This document shows positions 36,253-45,146 of a stretch of 64,000 nt of DNA, in pieces. Numbering within the stretch: the stretch's first letter is position 1; each line of letters opens with the position of its first letter. The DNA is taken from NCBI RefSeq assembly GCF_002939865.1, contig NZ_MDEE01000009.1, forward strand, positions 1 to 64,000. Reading direction: 5' to 3'. Below the pieces are notes generated by a model, which was not told the origin of the DNA, searched no databases, and saw only the letters and a list, made by a program, of their open reading frames with translations. The stretch is from Xanthomonas dyei (GTDB taxonomy: Bacteria; Pseudomonadota; Gammaproteobacteria; Xanthomonadales; Xanthomonadaceae). Made by a program: the position numbers and the translations under genes.

Positions 36253-36566
36253 CTCGATTCTCCGCAATGACCTTGGGGAAAATAGATGTTTTCCGGCGAC
36301 CCTCGCGTCCCACCCTGGAAGACGCGTTTACACGAGCGAACTCACCATAGCCTTTGCGTGCCTGCATTTTCGTCCGTCGGCATTGCGCTCCATCTTGCTT
36401 GGAGCGGTCGCCGGAGACCCTTTCACATTGCACAAGCGGGCTCGATCACCCGTCTGGATTGGGTGCCAAGGCCTCGCGCATCGGCCAGGTGCATCGCGGT
36501 TAAGGCGTTTCTGAGCGCCGCGGCTCGGAAGCCGGGCATCGTCATGTCTGGCGCATCGAATGCTTG
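36253..36566. other. Intergenic, divergent promoter region
   Basis: Carries the imperfect PIP-box-like element at 36336-36360 (read on the minus strand) and otherwise nothing recognised. Confidence 0.4.
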
Positions 36567-36586
36567 ACCTCAACTGCGATTGAGGT
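36567..36586 (+). promoter_or_regulatory. Hairpin enclosing the VOC gene's ribosome site
   Basis: ACCTCAA-CTGCGA-TTGAGGT; the GAGG ribosome site of the gene starting at 36593 lies inside the right arm. Pairing would hide it. Confidence 0.35.
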
Positions 36587-36592
36587 TGTTCA

Positions 36593-37291
36593 ATGCAGTC
36601 CTCTTCCATCGATCTGAGTGCCATGCATCTCCGTCATCTCTTGCTGCCCTGTCTGGACCCCGCACTGACCCGGCGCTTTTATCGCGATGTGCTGCAGCTT
36701 CCGCTGCAGGGCAACACCGTGCACATCGGCTGGACCACGCTGGACTGCGTGCAGGCACACCATCCGGTCGGCAGCGTGCATCTGGCTTTCAACGTCGCGC
36801 CGGCGCGCTTCGAGGCCGCAGCGCAATGGATCGGCGCGCGCAGCACGCTGCTTGCCGACCCACAAGGTCGCCAGCGCTTTGCGCTGGACGGGGTGTGGCA
36901 ATCGCAATCGGTGTATTTCGCCGGCCCCGATGGTGCGGTGCTGGAGCTGATCGCGCGCGATGCGCTGCAGGATGTGGCCACCGGCGAGGGCGAGTTCCAC
37001 GGCGAAGAATTGCTGTGCCTGAGCGAGATCGGCTTGCCCAGCAACAATGTCGAGGCAGTGACCAGCAGCGTGGCTCATCATTTTGGCGTGCAGCCGTTTG
37101 CGCCGGCCGTGGAAGGCTTTGTCGCGCTAGGCGACGATCAAGGTTTATTGATCGTGGTGGACCAGCGCCGGCGCTGGTTCCCGCAACAGCGCCAACTGCC
37201 GTGGGCCGACGGCTTGCGCGTCAGTGTGGATGCGCCACAGCCGGGCCTGCGCCTGCGCGATGCGCAGGGCTGGGAATTGCTGGCCGCATGA
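36593..37291 (+). CDS. VOC (glyoxalase/dioxygenase fold) family protein
   Basis: 232 aa with two VOC halves. First half: MHLRHLLLPCLDPALTRRFYRDVLQLPLQG and YFAGPDGAVLELIARD, with His and Glu in metal-ligand positions; the second half is more diverged (CLSEIGLPSNNVEAVTSSVAHHFGV). Metal-dependent enzyme or resistance protein, substrate unknown. GAGG seven bases before ATG 36593 supports this start; ATG 36623 is an alternative closer to the conserved part. Convergent with tatD, 9 bases between stop codons. Confidence 0.8.
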   Translation: MQSSSIDLSAMHLRHLLLPCLDPALTRRFYRDVLQLPLQGNTVHIGWTTLDCVQAHHPVGSVHLAFNVAPARFEAAAQWIGARSTLLADPQGRQRFALDGVWQSQSVYFAGPDGAVLELIARDALQDVATGEGEFHGEELLCLSEIGLPSNNVEAVTSSVAHHFGVQPFAPAVEGFVALGDDQGLLIVVDQRRRWFPQQRQLPWADGLRVSVDAPQPGLRLRDAQGWELLAA

Positions 37292-37300
37292 GCCAATGAC

Positions 37301-38107
37301 TCATGCGGTGGCAGCAGGCACAGGCAAACGGAAAAACGCACGCGCCGCAGCAGTGCTGTTGGCAGCGGTGACGGCCACATCTTCGCCACGGTCGCGCGCC
37401 AGCTCTTCAACGATATGCGACAGAAACATCGGCTCGTTGCGGCGGTCCTTGGGCATGGGCTTGAGCGTGCGCGGCAACAGGTAGGGCGCGTCGGTTTCGA
37501 TCATCAGGCGGTTGGCCGGGATGTTGCGTACCAGCTCGCGCAGATGCGCGCCACGGCGCTCGTCGCACAGCCAACCGGTGATGCCGATGTAATAGTCGCA
37601 GTCCAGATAGGCGAACAGCTCTTCGCGCGTGCCGGTGAAGCAATGCACCACGGCCGCACCCAGCTTGCCGTCGAAGCTGCGCATGATGGACAGGAAGTCG
37701 TCGTGCGCATCGCGCTGATGCAGAAACAGCGGCTTGCCATTGTTGGCGGCCAGTTGCAGCTGCCGCTCGAAGGCCTTGTGCTGGGCCGGGCGCGGTGCGA
37801 AATCGCGGAAGTAATCCAGCCCGCACTCGCCCACCGCCACCACCTGCGGATGCGCCTGCAGCGTGCGCATTTCGGCCTCGCATTCGGCAGTGAATTCCAC
37901 GGCGTGATGCGGGTGGACGCCGGCGGTGGCGTACAAGACTCCGGGATGTTGCTGCGCCAGTTGCAGGGCCAACGGCGAATGCTCGCGGCTGGCGCCGGTA
38001 ATCACCAGCTGCGCCACGCCCGCCTCGCGTGCACGTTGCAGCACGGCGTCGCGGTCGCGGTCGAAGGAATCGTGGGTGAGGTTGGCGCCGATATCGATCA
38101 ACTGCAT
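37301..38107 (-). CDS. tatD: TatD-family metal-dependent hydrolase (DNase)
   Basis: 268 aa. Close in pattern to E. coli TatD: DIGANLTHDSFDRDRDAVL, TAGVHPHHA, GECGLDYFRDF, FLHQRDAHDDFL, VVHCFTGTREELFAYLDCDYYIGITGWLCDERRG and MIETDAPYLLPRTLKP. It is a Mg-dependent 3'-5' exonuclease acting on single-stranded DNA/RNA, linked to oxidative DNA repair. Stand-alone, not with tatABC. Start ATG 38107. Confidence 0.93.
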   Translation of the reverse strand: MQLIDIGANLTHDSFDRDRDAVLQRAREAGVAQLVITGASREHSPLALQLAQQHPGVLYATAGVHPHHAVEFTAECEAEMRTLQAHPQVVAVGECGLDYFRDFAPRPAQHKAFERQLQLAANNGKPLFLHQRDAHDDFLSIMRSFDGKLGAAVVHCFTGTREELFAYLDCDYYIGITGWLCDERRGAHLRELVRNIPANRLMIETDAPYLLPRTLKPMPKDRRNEPMFLSHIVEELARDRGEDVAVTAANSTAAARAFFRLPVPAATA

Positions 38108-38158
38108 GGTGCGGGTGTGGCCTGAAAGAGCAGATGCGATTGTACTGGGTGAGCGTTG

Positions 38159-38292
38159 CCCTCATCCGCCCTGCGGGCACCTTCTCCCGCAGGCGGGAGA
38201 AGCGACGCACTGCGGCATCTGCATGCCATCAGCCCTTACAAACGCGTTGCCGTTCCCCTCTCCCGCCTGCGGGAGAGGGGCAGGGGTGAGGG
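38159..38292. repeat. REP/REPIN-like inverted pair
   Basis: CCCTCATCC..CTTCTCCCGCAGGCGGGAG at 38159-38202 and its inverse CTCTCCCGCCTGCGGGAG..GGGGTGAGGG at 38255-38292 enclose about 50 bases. The same family recurs at 60503-60652. Each arm also holds its own small palindrome. Confidence 0.75.
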
Positions 38293-38309
38293 CCGCTTGC
38301 GCAACACGC

Positions 38310-39227
38310 TCACCCCACCACGGGTACCGCCATCGCATCGATCTTCGCCGCCAGCGCCTGGATCGCCAGCTGCGCCGAGCGCGAGAGCTGTCGCTGCGGG
38401 GCCACGCACAAGGCCAGCGTCATCGGCTTGGTCAGGTGCTGGCGGAACGGCACGAACGCCAGTCGCCCGTCGGCCACATCGGGGGCGGCGTCCAGCCACG
38501 ACATCAGACCCACGCCCGCACCCGCGCGCACCAGTCCACGCAGGGTGCGCACATCGTTGCAGTGGGTGAGCCGCTTCACGTCGATGTGCTGGCGCTGGTA
38601 CAGCACCTTGGCGTGCTCGCCCACGATCAGCGGCGCGGCCGGCAGCAGCAACCGGTGCTCCAGCGTCTCGCTCAGCTGCAGCTCGGTGCGCGTGCTCAAC
38701 GGGTGCCCGACCGGCATCGCAATGCCCAACGGGATATCCGCAAACGCGCGCACCTCCAGGTCCACGCTGCTCACCGGGTCCAGCAACAGGCCGATATCCA
38801 CGTCGGCGGAGGTCACCATTTCCATCACCCGCTGGTTGCGCGCAGTGGACAGGTTGAAGGTGATGCCCGGATAGTCCTGCACCAGCGCGGCCACCGCTGC
38901 CGGCACCACGCCTTCGCTGAGCGCGTCGATCATGGCGATCTCCACATGCCCGCGGCGCAGCCCCTTGAGCTCGTCGAAGCGCTCCAGGGTGCGCGCGTAG
39001 GCCTTCTCCCAGCCGCGTACATCCACCAGCAGCAACTCGCCGGCGGCGGTCAGCCGCAACCGGCCCGGCAGGCGTTCGAACAGCTGCGCGCCCAGCTCTT
39101 CCTCGGCCTTGAGGATCTGCCGGTCGATCGCCGAGGCGGACACGTGCAACACGTCGGACGCCTTGCGGATGCTGCCGCAGCGGGCCACTTCGATGAAGTA
39201 ACGGGTGAAGCGGGAGAAGGTCAGCAT
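38310..39227 (-). CDS. LysR-family regulator of the Rieske oxygenase operon
   Basis: 305 aa. Winged helix FSRFTRYFIEVARCGSIRKASDVLHVSASAIDRQILKAEEELGAQLFERLPGR, then the effector domain (RRGHVEIAMIDALSEGVV, VDIGLLLDPVSSVDLEV). Divergent from the oxygenase gene with 126 bases between starts, the usual LysR/target layout; the ligand is likely the oxygenase substrate or product. Start ATG 39227. Confidence 0.9.
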   Translation of the reverse strand: MLTFSRFTRYFIEVARCGSIRKASDVLHVSASAIDRQILKAEEELGAQLFERLPGRLRLTAAGELLLVDVRGWEKAYARTLERFDELKGLRRGHVEIAMIDALSEGVVPAAVAALVQDYPGITFNLSTARNQRVMEMVTSADVDIGLLLDPVSSVDLEVRAFADIPLGIAMPVGHPLSTRTELQLSETLEHRLLLPAAPLIVGEHAKVLYQRQHIDVKRLTHCNDVRTLRGLVRAGAGVGLMSWLDAAPDVADGRLAFVPFRQHLTKPMTLALCVAPQRQLSRSAQLAIQALAAKIDAMAVPVVG

Positions 39228-39353
39228 GCGGCGGGGCTCGGTTGGCGTTGCATTTTTTGCAATGGCTTGGCGGAAAAACGATGTTTGATCACACACCCCC
39301 GGCTTCCTAGAGTCAATCGGGCACCGCTCCCGCCTCACGCCAGAGACCGCCCC

Positions 39354-40406
39354 ATGGATGTCGCCGTCCCCGCCCTGCCGCTGCACTGCACCTTCGACGC
39401 CGCCGACTGGCAGCGCCTGGCCCAGCATTGGCACGCGGTGGCGCTGAGCAGCGAGGTGGGGCAGGCGCCGTTCAAGGCCACCCTGCTGGACGAGCCGCTG
39501 GTGCTGTACCGGCTGGGCGAGGAGCTGGTGGCCGCGCGCGATGTCTGCCCGCACCGCGGCGTGCCGCTGAGCATGGGCACCGCCGACGGCGGCGGCGTGG
39601 TCTGCGCGTACCACGGTCTGCGCTTCGGCGCGGGCGGGCGCTGCAATCACATCCCGGCCAGCCCAAACCAGAAGATCCCGGCCAAGATGCGCCTGCACAC
39701 CTATGCGGTGGCCGAGCGCTACGGCTTGATCTGGGTGTGCCTGGCCAAACCGGCCGACGTGAGCGCGGCCGAGGTGCAGATCCCGCCGATGCCGGGTTGG
39801 GACGAGGATGGCTTCCAGCAGATCGTGTGCCCGGCGTTCGACATCGGCGGCAGCGCCGCGCGGCAACTGGAAGGCTTCATCGACGTGGCGCATTTCGCCT
39901 TCGTGCACACCGCTACCTTCGCCCAGCCGGACAAGCGCGAGGTACCGGCCTACACCACCACCGAAACGCCGACCGGTTTCAACGCCGATTACCTCAGCAG
40001 CGTGGCCAATTATTCGGTGGACATGCCGCTGCCGGAGGTGGACCCCAGCTTCCAGTGGCTGCGGCACTTCGAAATCCATCTGCCGTTTACCGCCACGCTC
40101 ACCATCCACTTCCCGGTGCCGGGCAAGCGGCTGGTAATCATGAATGCCGCCAGCCCGGTGTCCAAGCACAAGACACGTCTGCTGGTGCCGATCGCGCGCA
40201 ACTTCGACACCCATTTGCCGGTGGAAGACGTGCACGCCTTCAACCTGCGCGTATTCGAAGAGGACCGCGCCATGGTCGAGGCGCAGCGCCCCGAATACCT
40301 GCCGCTGGACCCGCTGCTGGAGGTGCACATCCCGGCCGACCGCAGTTCGATCGCCTATCGCCGTGGCCTGCGCAGCCAGGGCTATAGCGACTTTTTTCTG
40401 CGTTGA
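39354..40406 (+). CDS. Rieske non-haem iron oxygenase (vanillate O-demethylase VanA type)
   Basis: 350 aa. Rieske centre CPHRG (residues about 64-68) with CAYHG about 18 residues later; the mononuclear iron site follows in GFIDVAHFAFVHTATF and a downstream Asp. VanA-type oxygenases demethylate vanillate or related aromatic acids; here the exact substrate is not fixed. Start ATG 39354 with GAGA upstream. Its reductase is the next gene, 17 bases on. Confidence 0.9.
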   Translation: MDVAVPALPLHCTFDAADWQRLAQHWHAVALSSEVGQAPFKATLLDEPLVLYRLGEELVAARDVCPHRGVPLSMGTADGGGVVCAYHGLRFGAGGRCNHIPASPNQKIPAKMRLHTYAVAERYGLIWVCLAKPADVSAAEVQIPPMPGWDEDGFQQIVCPAFDIGGSAARQLEGFIDVAHFAFVHTATFAQPDKREVPAYTTTETPTGFNADYLSSVANYSVDMPLPEVDPSFQWLRHFEIHLPFTATLTIHFPVPGKRLVIMNAASPVSKHKTRLLVPIARNFDTHLPVEDVHAFNLRVFEEDRAMVEAQRPEYLPLDPLLEVHIPADRSSIAYRRGLRSQGYSDFFLR

Positions 40407-40423
40407 CCGCCGAGGATCACGCC

Positions 40424-41383
40424 ATGCAACTGCACGAGGTCCGCGTCGCCGACGTCTTCGACCAGGGCCATCGCCAACGCGCGATCCGGCTGGAGCCGAT
40501 CGATGCCGAACTGCCTGCTTTCGAGGCCGGCGCGCACGTGGACCTGCATCTGCCGGATGGGTTGATCCGCCAGTATTCGATCGCCAGCGCACCGCATGCG
40601 CGCGATCACTATTTGCTGTGCGTCAAATTGGCCGACGCTTCGCGCGGCGGTTCGCGGCATCTGTGCGAGCAGCTCAGCGCCGGCGACCGCCTGCAGATTT
40701 CCAGCCCGCGCAATCTGTTCCCGCTGCATCCGGGCGAGCGGCATGTGCTGCTGGCCGCCGGTATCGGCATCACCCCGCTGCTGTCGATGGCCGAAGCACT
40801 GGAAGTGCGTGGCGAGCCGTTCGTGCTGCATTACTACGCGCGCCGGCATGCCGATGTGGCCTTCGTGCAGCGGCTGCAACAGGGCTTCACCCATGGGCAG
40901 GTGCACGTGCATCTGAGCGATGGCGGGCAAAGCCCGCGCGTGCATGTGCCCGACGCGATCGTGCAGGCAGGCGCGCACGATCAACTGTATCTGTGCGGGC
41001 CGGCCGCGTTCATGGACCACTTCACCCAATTGGCCAGGACGTATGGATGGACGGCGGCGCAGTTGCATCGCGAACACTTTGCCGCCGTCGATACCGGCCT
41101 TGCGCATGATGCCCACAGCGCCTTCGAAGTGGAGCTGGCCGCCAGTGGCCGCGTGGTGCAGGTGCCGGCCGATTGCAGCATCGCCAGCGCCTTGCTCGAT
41201 GCCGGTATCGCGGTGCCGCTGTCTTGCGAACAAGGCATGTGCGGTGCCTGCCTGACTGGCGTCATCGCCGGCACGCCGGATCACCGCGACAGCGTGCTCA
41301 GCGACGGCGAACATGCCGCCAATACCCAGATCACGCTGTGCTGCTCGCGCAGCCGCTCGCCACGCTTGGTGCTGGATCTTTGA
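40424..41383 (+). CDS. Phthalate-dioxygenase-type reductase (VanB type)
   Basis: 319 aa. FMN domain with RQYSIASAP, NAD domain with LLAAGIGITPLLSMAE and LYLCGPAAFMD, and a C-terminal plant-type [2Fe-2S] centre CEQGMCGACLTGV...C. It passes electrons from NADH to the Rieske oxygenase. Start ATG 40424 with GAGGA eight bases before. Confidence 0.92.
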   Translation: MQLHEVRVADVFDQGHRQRAIRLEPIDAELPAFEAGAHVDLHLPDGLIRQYSIASAPHARDHYLLCVKLADASRGGSRHLCEQLSAGDRLQISSPRNLFPLHPGERHVLLAAGIGITPLLSMAEALEVRGEPFVLHYYARRHADVAFVQRLQQGFTHGQVHVHLSDGGQSPRVHVPDAIVQAGAHDQLYLCGPAAFMDHFTQLARTYGWTAAQLHREHFAAVDTGLAHDAHSAFEVELAASGRVVQVPADCSIASALLDAGIAVPLSCEQGMCGACLTGVIAGTPDHRDSVLSDGEHAANTQITLCCSRSRSPRLVLDL

Positions 41384-41766
41384 GCGCTTTGTGTGTCATG
41401 CGTTTGCGCAGACGTGACGACAGCGATAGCGCAGGTGGCTGACGACGTTCACGCTGCAGCGCAAAGCAGCCGCAAAGGTTGCAGGACACCTGTGGATGGA
41501 GGTGCGCCCCGCGTCGTCTTGCACGGTGCGATTGATCGTTGCACAAGACAACGCCGGCGCAGAGACAGACAACTGCCTGCGGCTATGCCATTGCAGTGCG
41601 TAACGCACATAGCACTTGCAGCGCATTCCGTGCCCAAGGTCCGTGGCAATCGTCCTGCCACGGTGCAAGATATTCGGCCCGCGCGTGCCCCCCCTGTGTC
41701 GATGAGATGTCTGCCGATGGTTGTTTGTGTGATCGCCTTCGCCCGCCCTTGCCGGGGCGCACGCTG
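41384..41766. other. Intergenic, no gene seen
   Basis: About 380 bases before the purine permease; must contain its promoter. No motif recognised. Confidence 0.5.
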
Positions 41767-43080
41767 ATGCGCTGGCCCGGATTCGCGTTGGCCGCCAATG
41801 GCAGCAGCGTGCGCACGGAGGTCCTGGCCGGCGCCACCACCTTCCTGACGATGGCTTACATCGTCTTCGTCAACCCCGACATTCTGGCCACCACCGGCAT
41901 GGACCACGGCGAGGTGTTCGTCGCGACCTGTCTGGCCGCCGCGCTTGGCTCGCTGCTGATGGGCGTGCTGGCCAACTATCCCATCGGCATGGCGCCGGGC
42001 ATGGGCTTGAATGCGTTTTTTGCCTTCTCGGTGGTGGGCACGCTGGGCTACAGCTGGCAGCAGACGTTGGGGCTGGTGTTCGTCTCCGGCTGCGTGTTCC
42101 TGCTGCTCAGCGTCACCGGCGCGCGGCGCTGGCTGGTGGATGGCATCCCGCCCGCGTTGCGCAGTGCGATTGCGGCAGGTATTGGACTGTTTTTGGCATT
42201 GATCGGCCTGCAAAAAGCCAGGCTGGTGGTGGCGCATCCGCAGACGCTGGTGACCCTGGGCGATCTGCATCGTCCCGAACCACTGCTTGCGCTGGCGGGG
42301 CTGCTGCTGATCGGCGTACTGGAAGTCCGCCGCGTGCGTGGGGCGATGTTGCTGGGCATCCTGGCGGTCACTGTGGCGGCGCTGGCGCTGGGTCTGGTGC
42401 ACTACCAGGGCGTGCTGTCGCTGCCGCCGAGCCTGGCGCCTACCCTGCTGCAGCTCGATATTGCCGGCGCCTTGCAAGGCCATGGCGGCAGCGGCGCATT
42501 GACCGCCGTGCTGCACGTGGTGCTGGTGTTCGTGCTGGTGGAAATGTTCGATGCCACCGGCACCTTGATGGGCGTGGCCCAGCGCGCCGGCCTGTTGCAT
42601 ACCCAGGCGCACCGTCGTCAGTTCGACCGCGCCCTGCTCGCCGACAGCACCGCCATCCTGGCCGGCTCGCTGCTTGGCACCTCCAGCACCACCGCCTACG
42701 TGGAAAGCGCTGCCGGCGTGCAGGCAGGCGGGCGCACCGGCCTCACCGCGCTGGTGGTGGCAGCGCTGTTTCTGCTGGCGCTGTTGTTTTCGCCATTGGC
42801 GGCGATGGTGCCGGCGTATGCCACCGCACCGGCGCTGATCTACCTGGCGTCGGTGATGCTGCGCGAGTGCACGCAGATCCAGTGGGACGATGTCGGCGAC
42901 GCACTACCGGCCGCGATCTGCATGCTGGCGATGCCGCTCACCTACTCGATCGCCACCGGCCTGGCCTTCGGCTTCATCACCTACGCAGCACTCAGGCTGG
43001 GCAGTGGCTGCTGGCGCGCGGTGCATCCGGCTACTTGGGTAATCGCCAGCCTGTTCGTGCTGCGCTATGCGTTGGAATGA
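41767..43080 (+). CDS. NCS2-family purine (hypoxanthine/guanine/adenine) permease
   Basis: 437 aa, about 13 membrane helices. FLTMAYIVFVNPDILATTGM, GMAPGMGLNAFFAFSVV and TAYVESAAGVQAGGRTGLTALV are the signatures of the AzgA/GhxP branch of NCS2 proton symporters. GTSSTTAYVESA holds the substrate-binding acid. Start ATG 41767, directly preceding the first helix. Followed 118 bases later by an exported adenosine deaminase, so imported bases may come from extracellular nucleosides. Confidence 0.92.
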   Translation: MRWPGFALAANGSSVRTEVLAGATTFLTMAYIVFVNPDILATTGMDHGEVFVATCLAAALGSLLMGVLANYPIGMAPGMGLNAFFAFSVVGTLGYSWQQTLGLVFVSGCVFLLLSVTGARRWLVDGIPPALRSAIAAGIGLFLALIGLQKARLVVAHPQTLVTLGDLHRPEPLLALAGLLLIGVLEVRRVRGAMLLGILAVTVAALALGLVHYQGVLSLPPSLAPTLLQLDIAGALQGHGGSGALTAVLHVVLVFVLVEMFDATGTLMGVAQRAGLLHTQAHRRQFDRALLADSTAILAGSLLGTSSTTAYVESAAGVQAGGRTGLTALVVAALFLLALLFSPLAAMVPAYATAPALIYLASVMLRECTQIQWDDVGDALPAAICMLAMPLTYSIATGLAFGFITYAALRLGSGCWRAVHPATWVIASLFVLRYALE

Positions 43081-43198
43081 GCGGATCGCCACGGCTGTTT
43101 CATCTCACGCCCCACTGGTCACCCGCCGCGTCGCGCGGCAAGCTGCATCGCAATCGGCAGCACCACGACGGTGCTGTCTCATTACCAGAGCTCACCGC

Positions 43199-44743
43199 AT
43201 GCCACCTCGTTATCGCTGTCTGATTCTTGCCTTGTGCGCCTTGTTACCGGGCATGACGCTCGCACGTCCTGCGCAAGCGCCCGCGCAACACCGCGAGCAG
43301 CAGGTGGCGCAGTTGTTTCACGACGCGGCCGCGCAACCTGCGCAGTTGCGCGCGTGGCTGCAGGCCATGCCCAAGGGCGGCGACCTGCACAATCATCTCT
43401 CCGGGTCGGTGTATGCCGAGGACTATCTGCAATGGGCCAGCGAAGACGGTGCCTGCGTGCAGCTGGACGACCTGAGCCTGCGCGCTGCGCCGTGCGGTCA
43501 GTGGCAGGAGCCCGCACGTGGTCTGGCCGCGCGCAATGCGGCGCTGTACGGGCGGGTGGTCGATGCATTGTCGATGCGCAAGTTTCTTCCCAATACTGCT
43601 CAGCCCAGCGGGCATGACCAGTTTTTCAGCACCTTCGGCAAGTTCGACGCGGTAGTGCGAGCGCGCGTGGCAGACACCGTCGCTGCGGTGCTCGACCAGG
43701 CCGCGCGCGACCGCGTGCCGTATGTGGAGATCATCGCCAACCCGCCACAGATGGATCAGGCAGCACAACGTATGCAGTCGCTGCCGTGGAGCGGCGATGA
43801 CGATGCCGCCAACCTGCGCGCGCTGCAGGGTGACTTGCCGCCGCTGGTGCAGGCCGCGCAACGCGCGCTGGCGGCCACCGACGCGCAGGTGCGCAGCGTG
43901 CTGCGTTGCGACCAGGCCGATGCACGCCCCGGCTGCCAGGTGAGCTACCGCTACGTGCCCTATGTGCTGCGCGTGTTGCCGCAACCGATGGTGTTCGGGC
44001 AGATGGCGCTGGCGCATGCCCTGATCGCCGCCGGCGGCAGTCGCGCGGTGGCGGTGAATATCGTCGCGCCCGAGGACAACCCGGTGGCATTGGCCGATTA
44101 CACCCGGCATATGGCGATGTTCCGCTTCTTCGCTACCCGCTATCCGGGGGTGCCGCTGTCCTTGCATGCCGGCGAGCTGACGCTGGGGTTGGTGCCGCCG
44201 GCGCAGCTGCGCTCGCATATCCGCCAGGCGGTGGAGGCTGGTGCGCAGCGCATCGGCCATGGGGTGGACCTGCCATACGAAGACGATGCCAACGGGCTGC
44301 TGCAACAGATGCGCAGCAAACAGGTTGCGGTGGAGATCAACCTCACCAGCAACGATGTGATTCTTGGCGTCAAAAGCGCCGCGCACCCGCTGGCGATGTA
44401 TCTGCGTGCCGGTGTTCCGGTGGTGCTGTCCACCGACGATGCCGGCGTCGCGCGCGCGGACATGACCCACGAATATCAGCGTGCCATGCAGGAGCAAGCC
44501 ATCGATTACCCGACCCTCAAGCAACTGGCACGCAATGGCCTGAGCTACAGCTTTCTGCCCGGTGCCAGCCTGTGGACCGCCGAAGGCGCCGCCGTGCCGG
44601 CCTGTGCCGCAGCGATGCAGCGCGAAACCGACGATGCGGCCTGCGCCGAGTTCCGCAAGGCCAGCGAGAAGGCACGCTTGCAATGGCAGCTGGAAACCGA
44701 CCTGGCGCAGTACGAGCGCACGTTGCTGGCAGAACGAAAATAG
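43199..44743 (+). CDS. Exported adenosine deaminase
   Basis: 514 aa. A signal peptide (MPPRYRCLILALCALLPGMTLA) precedes an ADA barrel: zinc HxH in GGDLHNHLSGSV, SLHAGELTLG, IGHGVDLPYE, the catalytic acid in EINLTSNDVILG and STDDAGVARADMTHEY. It deaminates adenosine to inosine in the periplasm or outside. The size and signal resemble the secreted ADGF-like type rather than cytoplasmic Add (about 330 aa). Next to a purine permease, suggesting capture of nucleosides for purine use. Confidence 0.9.
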   Translation: MPPRYRCLILALCALLPGMTLARPAQAPAQHREQQVAQLFHDAAAQPAQLRAWLQAMPKGGDLHNHLSGSVYAEDYLQWASEDGACVQLDDLSLRAAPCGQWQEPARGLAARNAALYGRVVDALSMRKFLPNTAQPSGHDQFFSTFGKFDAVVRARVADTVAAVLDQAARDRVPYVEIIANPPQMDQAAQRMQSLPWSGDDDAANLRALQGDLPPLVQAAQRALAATDAQVRSVLRCDQADARPGCQVSYRYVPYVLRVLPQPMVFGQMALAHALIAAGGSRAVAVNIVAPEDNPVALADYTRHMAMFRFFATRYPGVPLSLHAGELTLGLVPPAQLRSHIRQAVEAGAQRIGHGVDLPYEDDANGLLQQMRSKQVAVEINLTSNDVILGVKSAAHPLAMYLRAGVPVVLSTDDAGVARADMTHEYQRAMQEQAIDYPTLKQLARNGLSYSFLPGASLWTAEGAAVPACAAAMQRETDDAACAEFRKASEKARLQWQLETDLAQYERTLLAERK

Positions 44744-45146
44744 GGCTGAGACCATCCATATGAAACGCACCACTCAGGCACGCGGTCGCGCGCGATGGGC
44801 TTCATCGATACAGCGTCATCGCACGCAGGCACGCTCCTACGCATGCGAGGTCCGCTCCATCGTCGCCGCACTGCCGTCCTTTTCCCCGCCCCAAGCGCAA
44901 TGACCCACTTGCGCGCTACCAGTGACCCACGCATCCCCAACCTATCGGGCACCATCACCTAACGCATCACCCGCAGAAAGGGGCTAGCGTCCAGAGCGCA
45001 ACACGCTGAGACAAAATCGCCGCACTTTCCCGCCGCATCGTGCTTTGATCGCGCATCCGCAGCGTCGTCTGGCACCACAGCCGCAGGCGCCGTGGTCCGG
45101 CAACGCACCACACACCCGCACCACTCCCAGCAACCCAAGGTGACCC
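44744..45146. other. Intergenic, no gene seen
   Basis: About 400 bases separating the adenosine deaminase and the amidase; no motif recognised. Confidence 0.5.
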
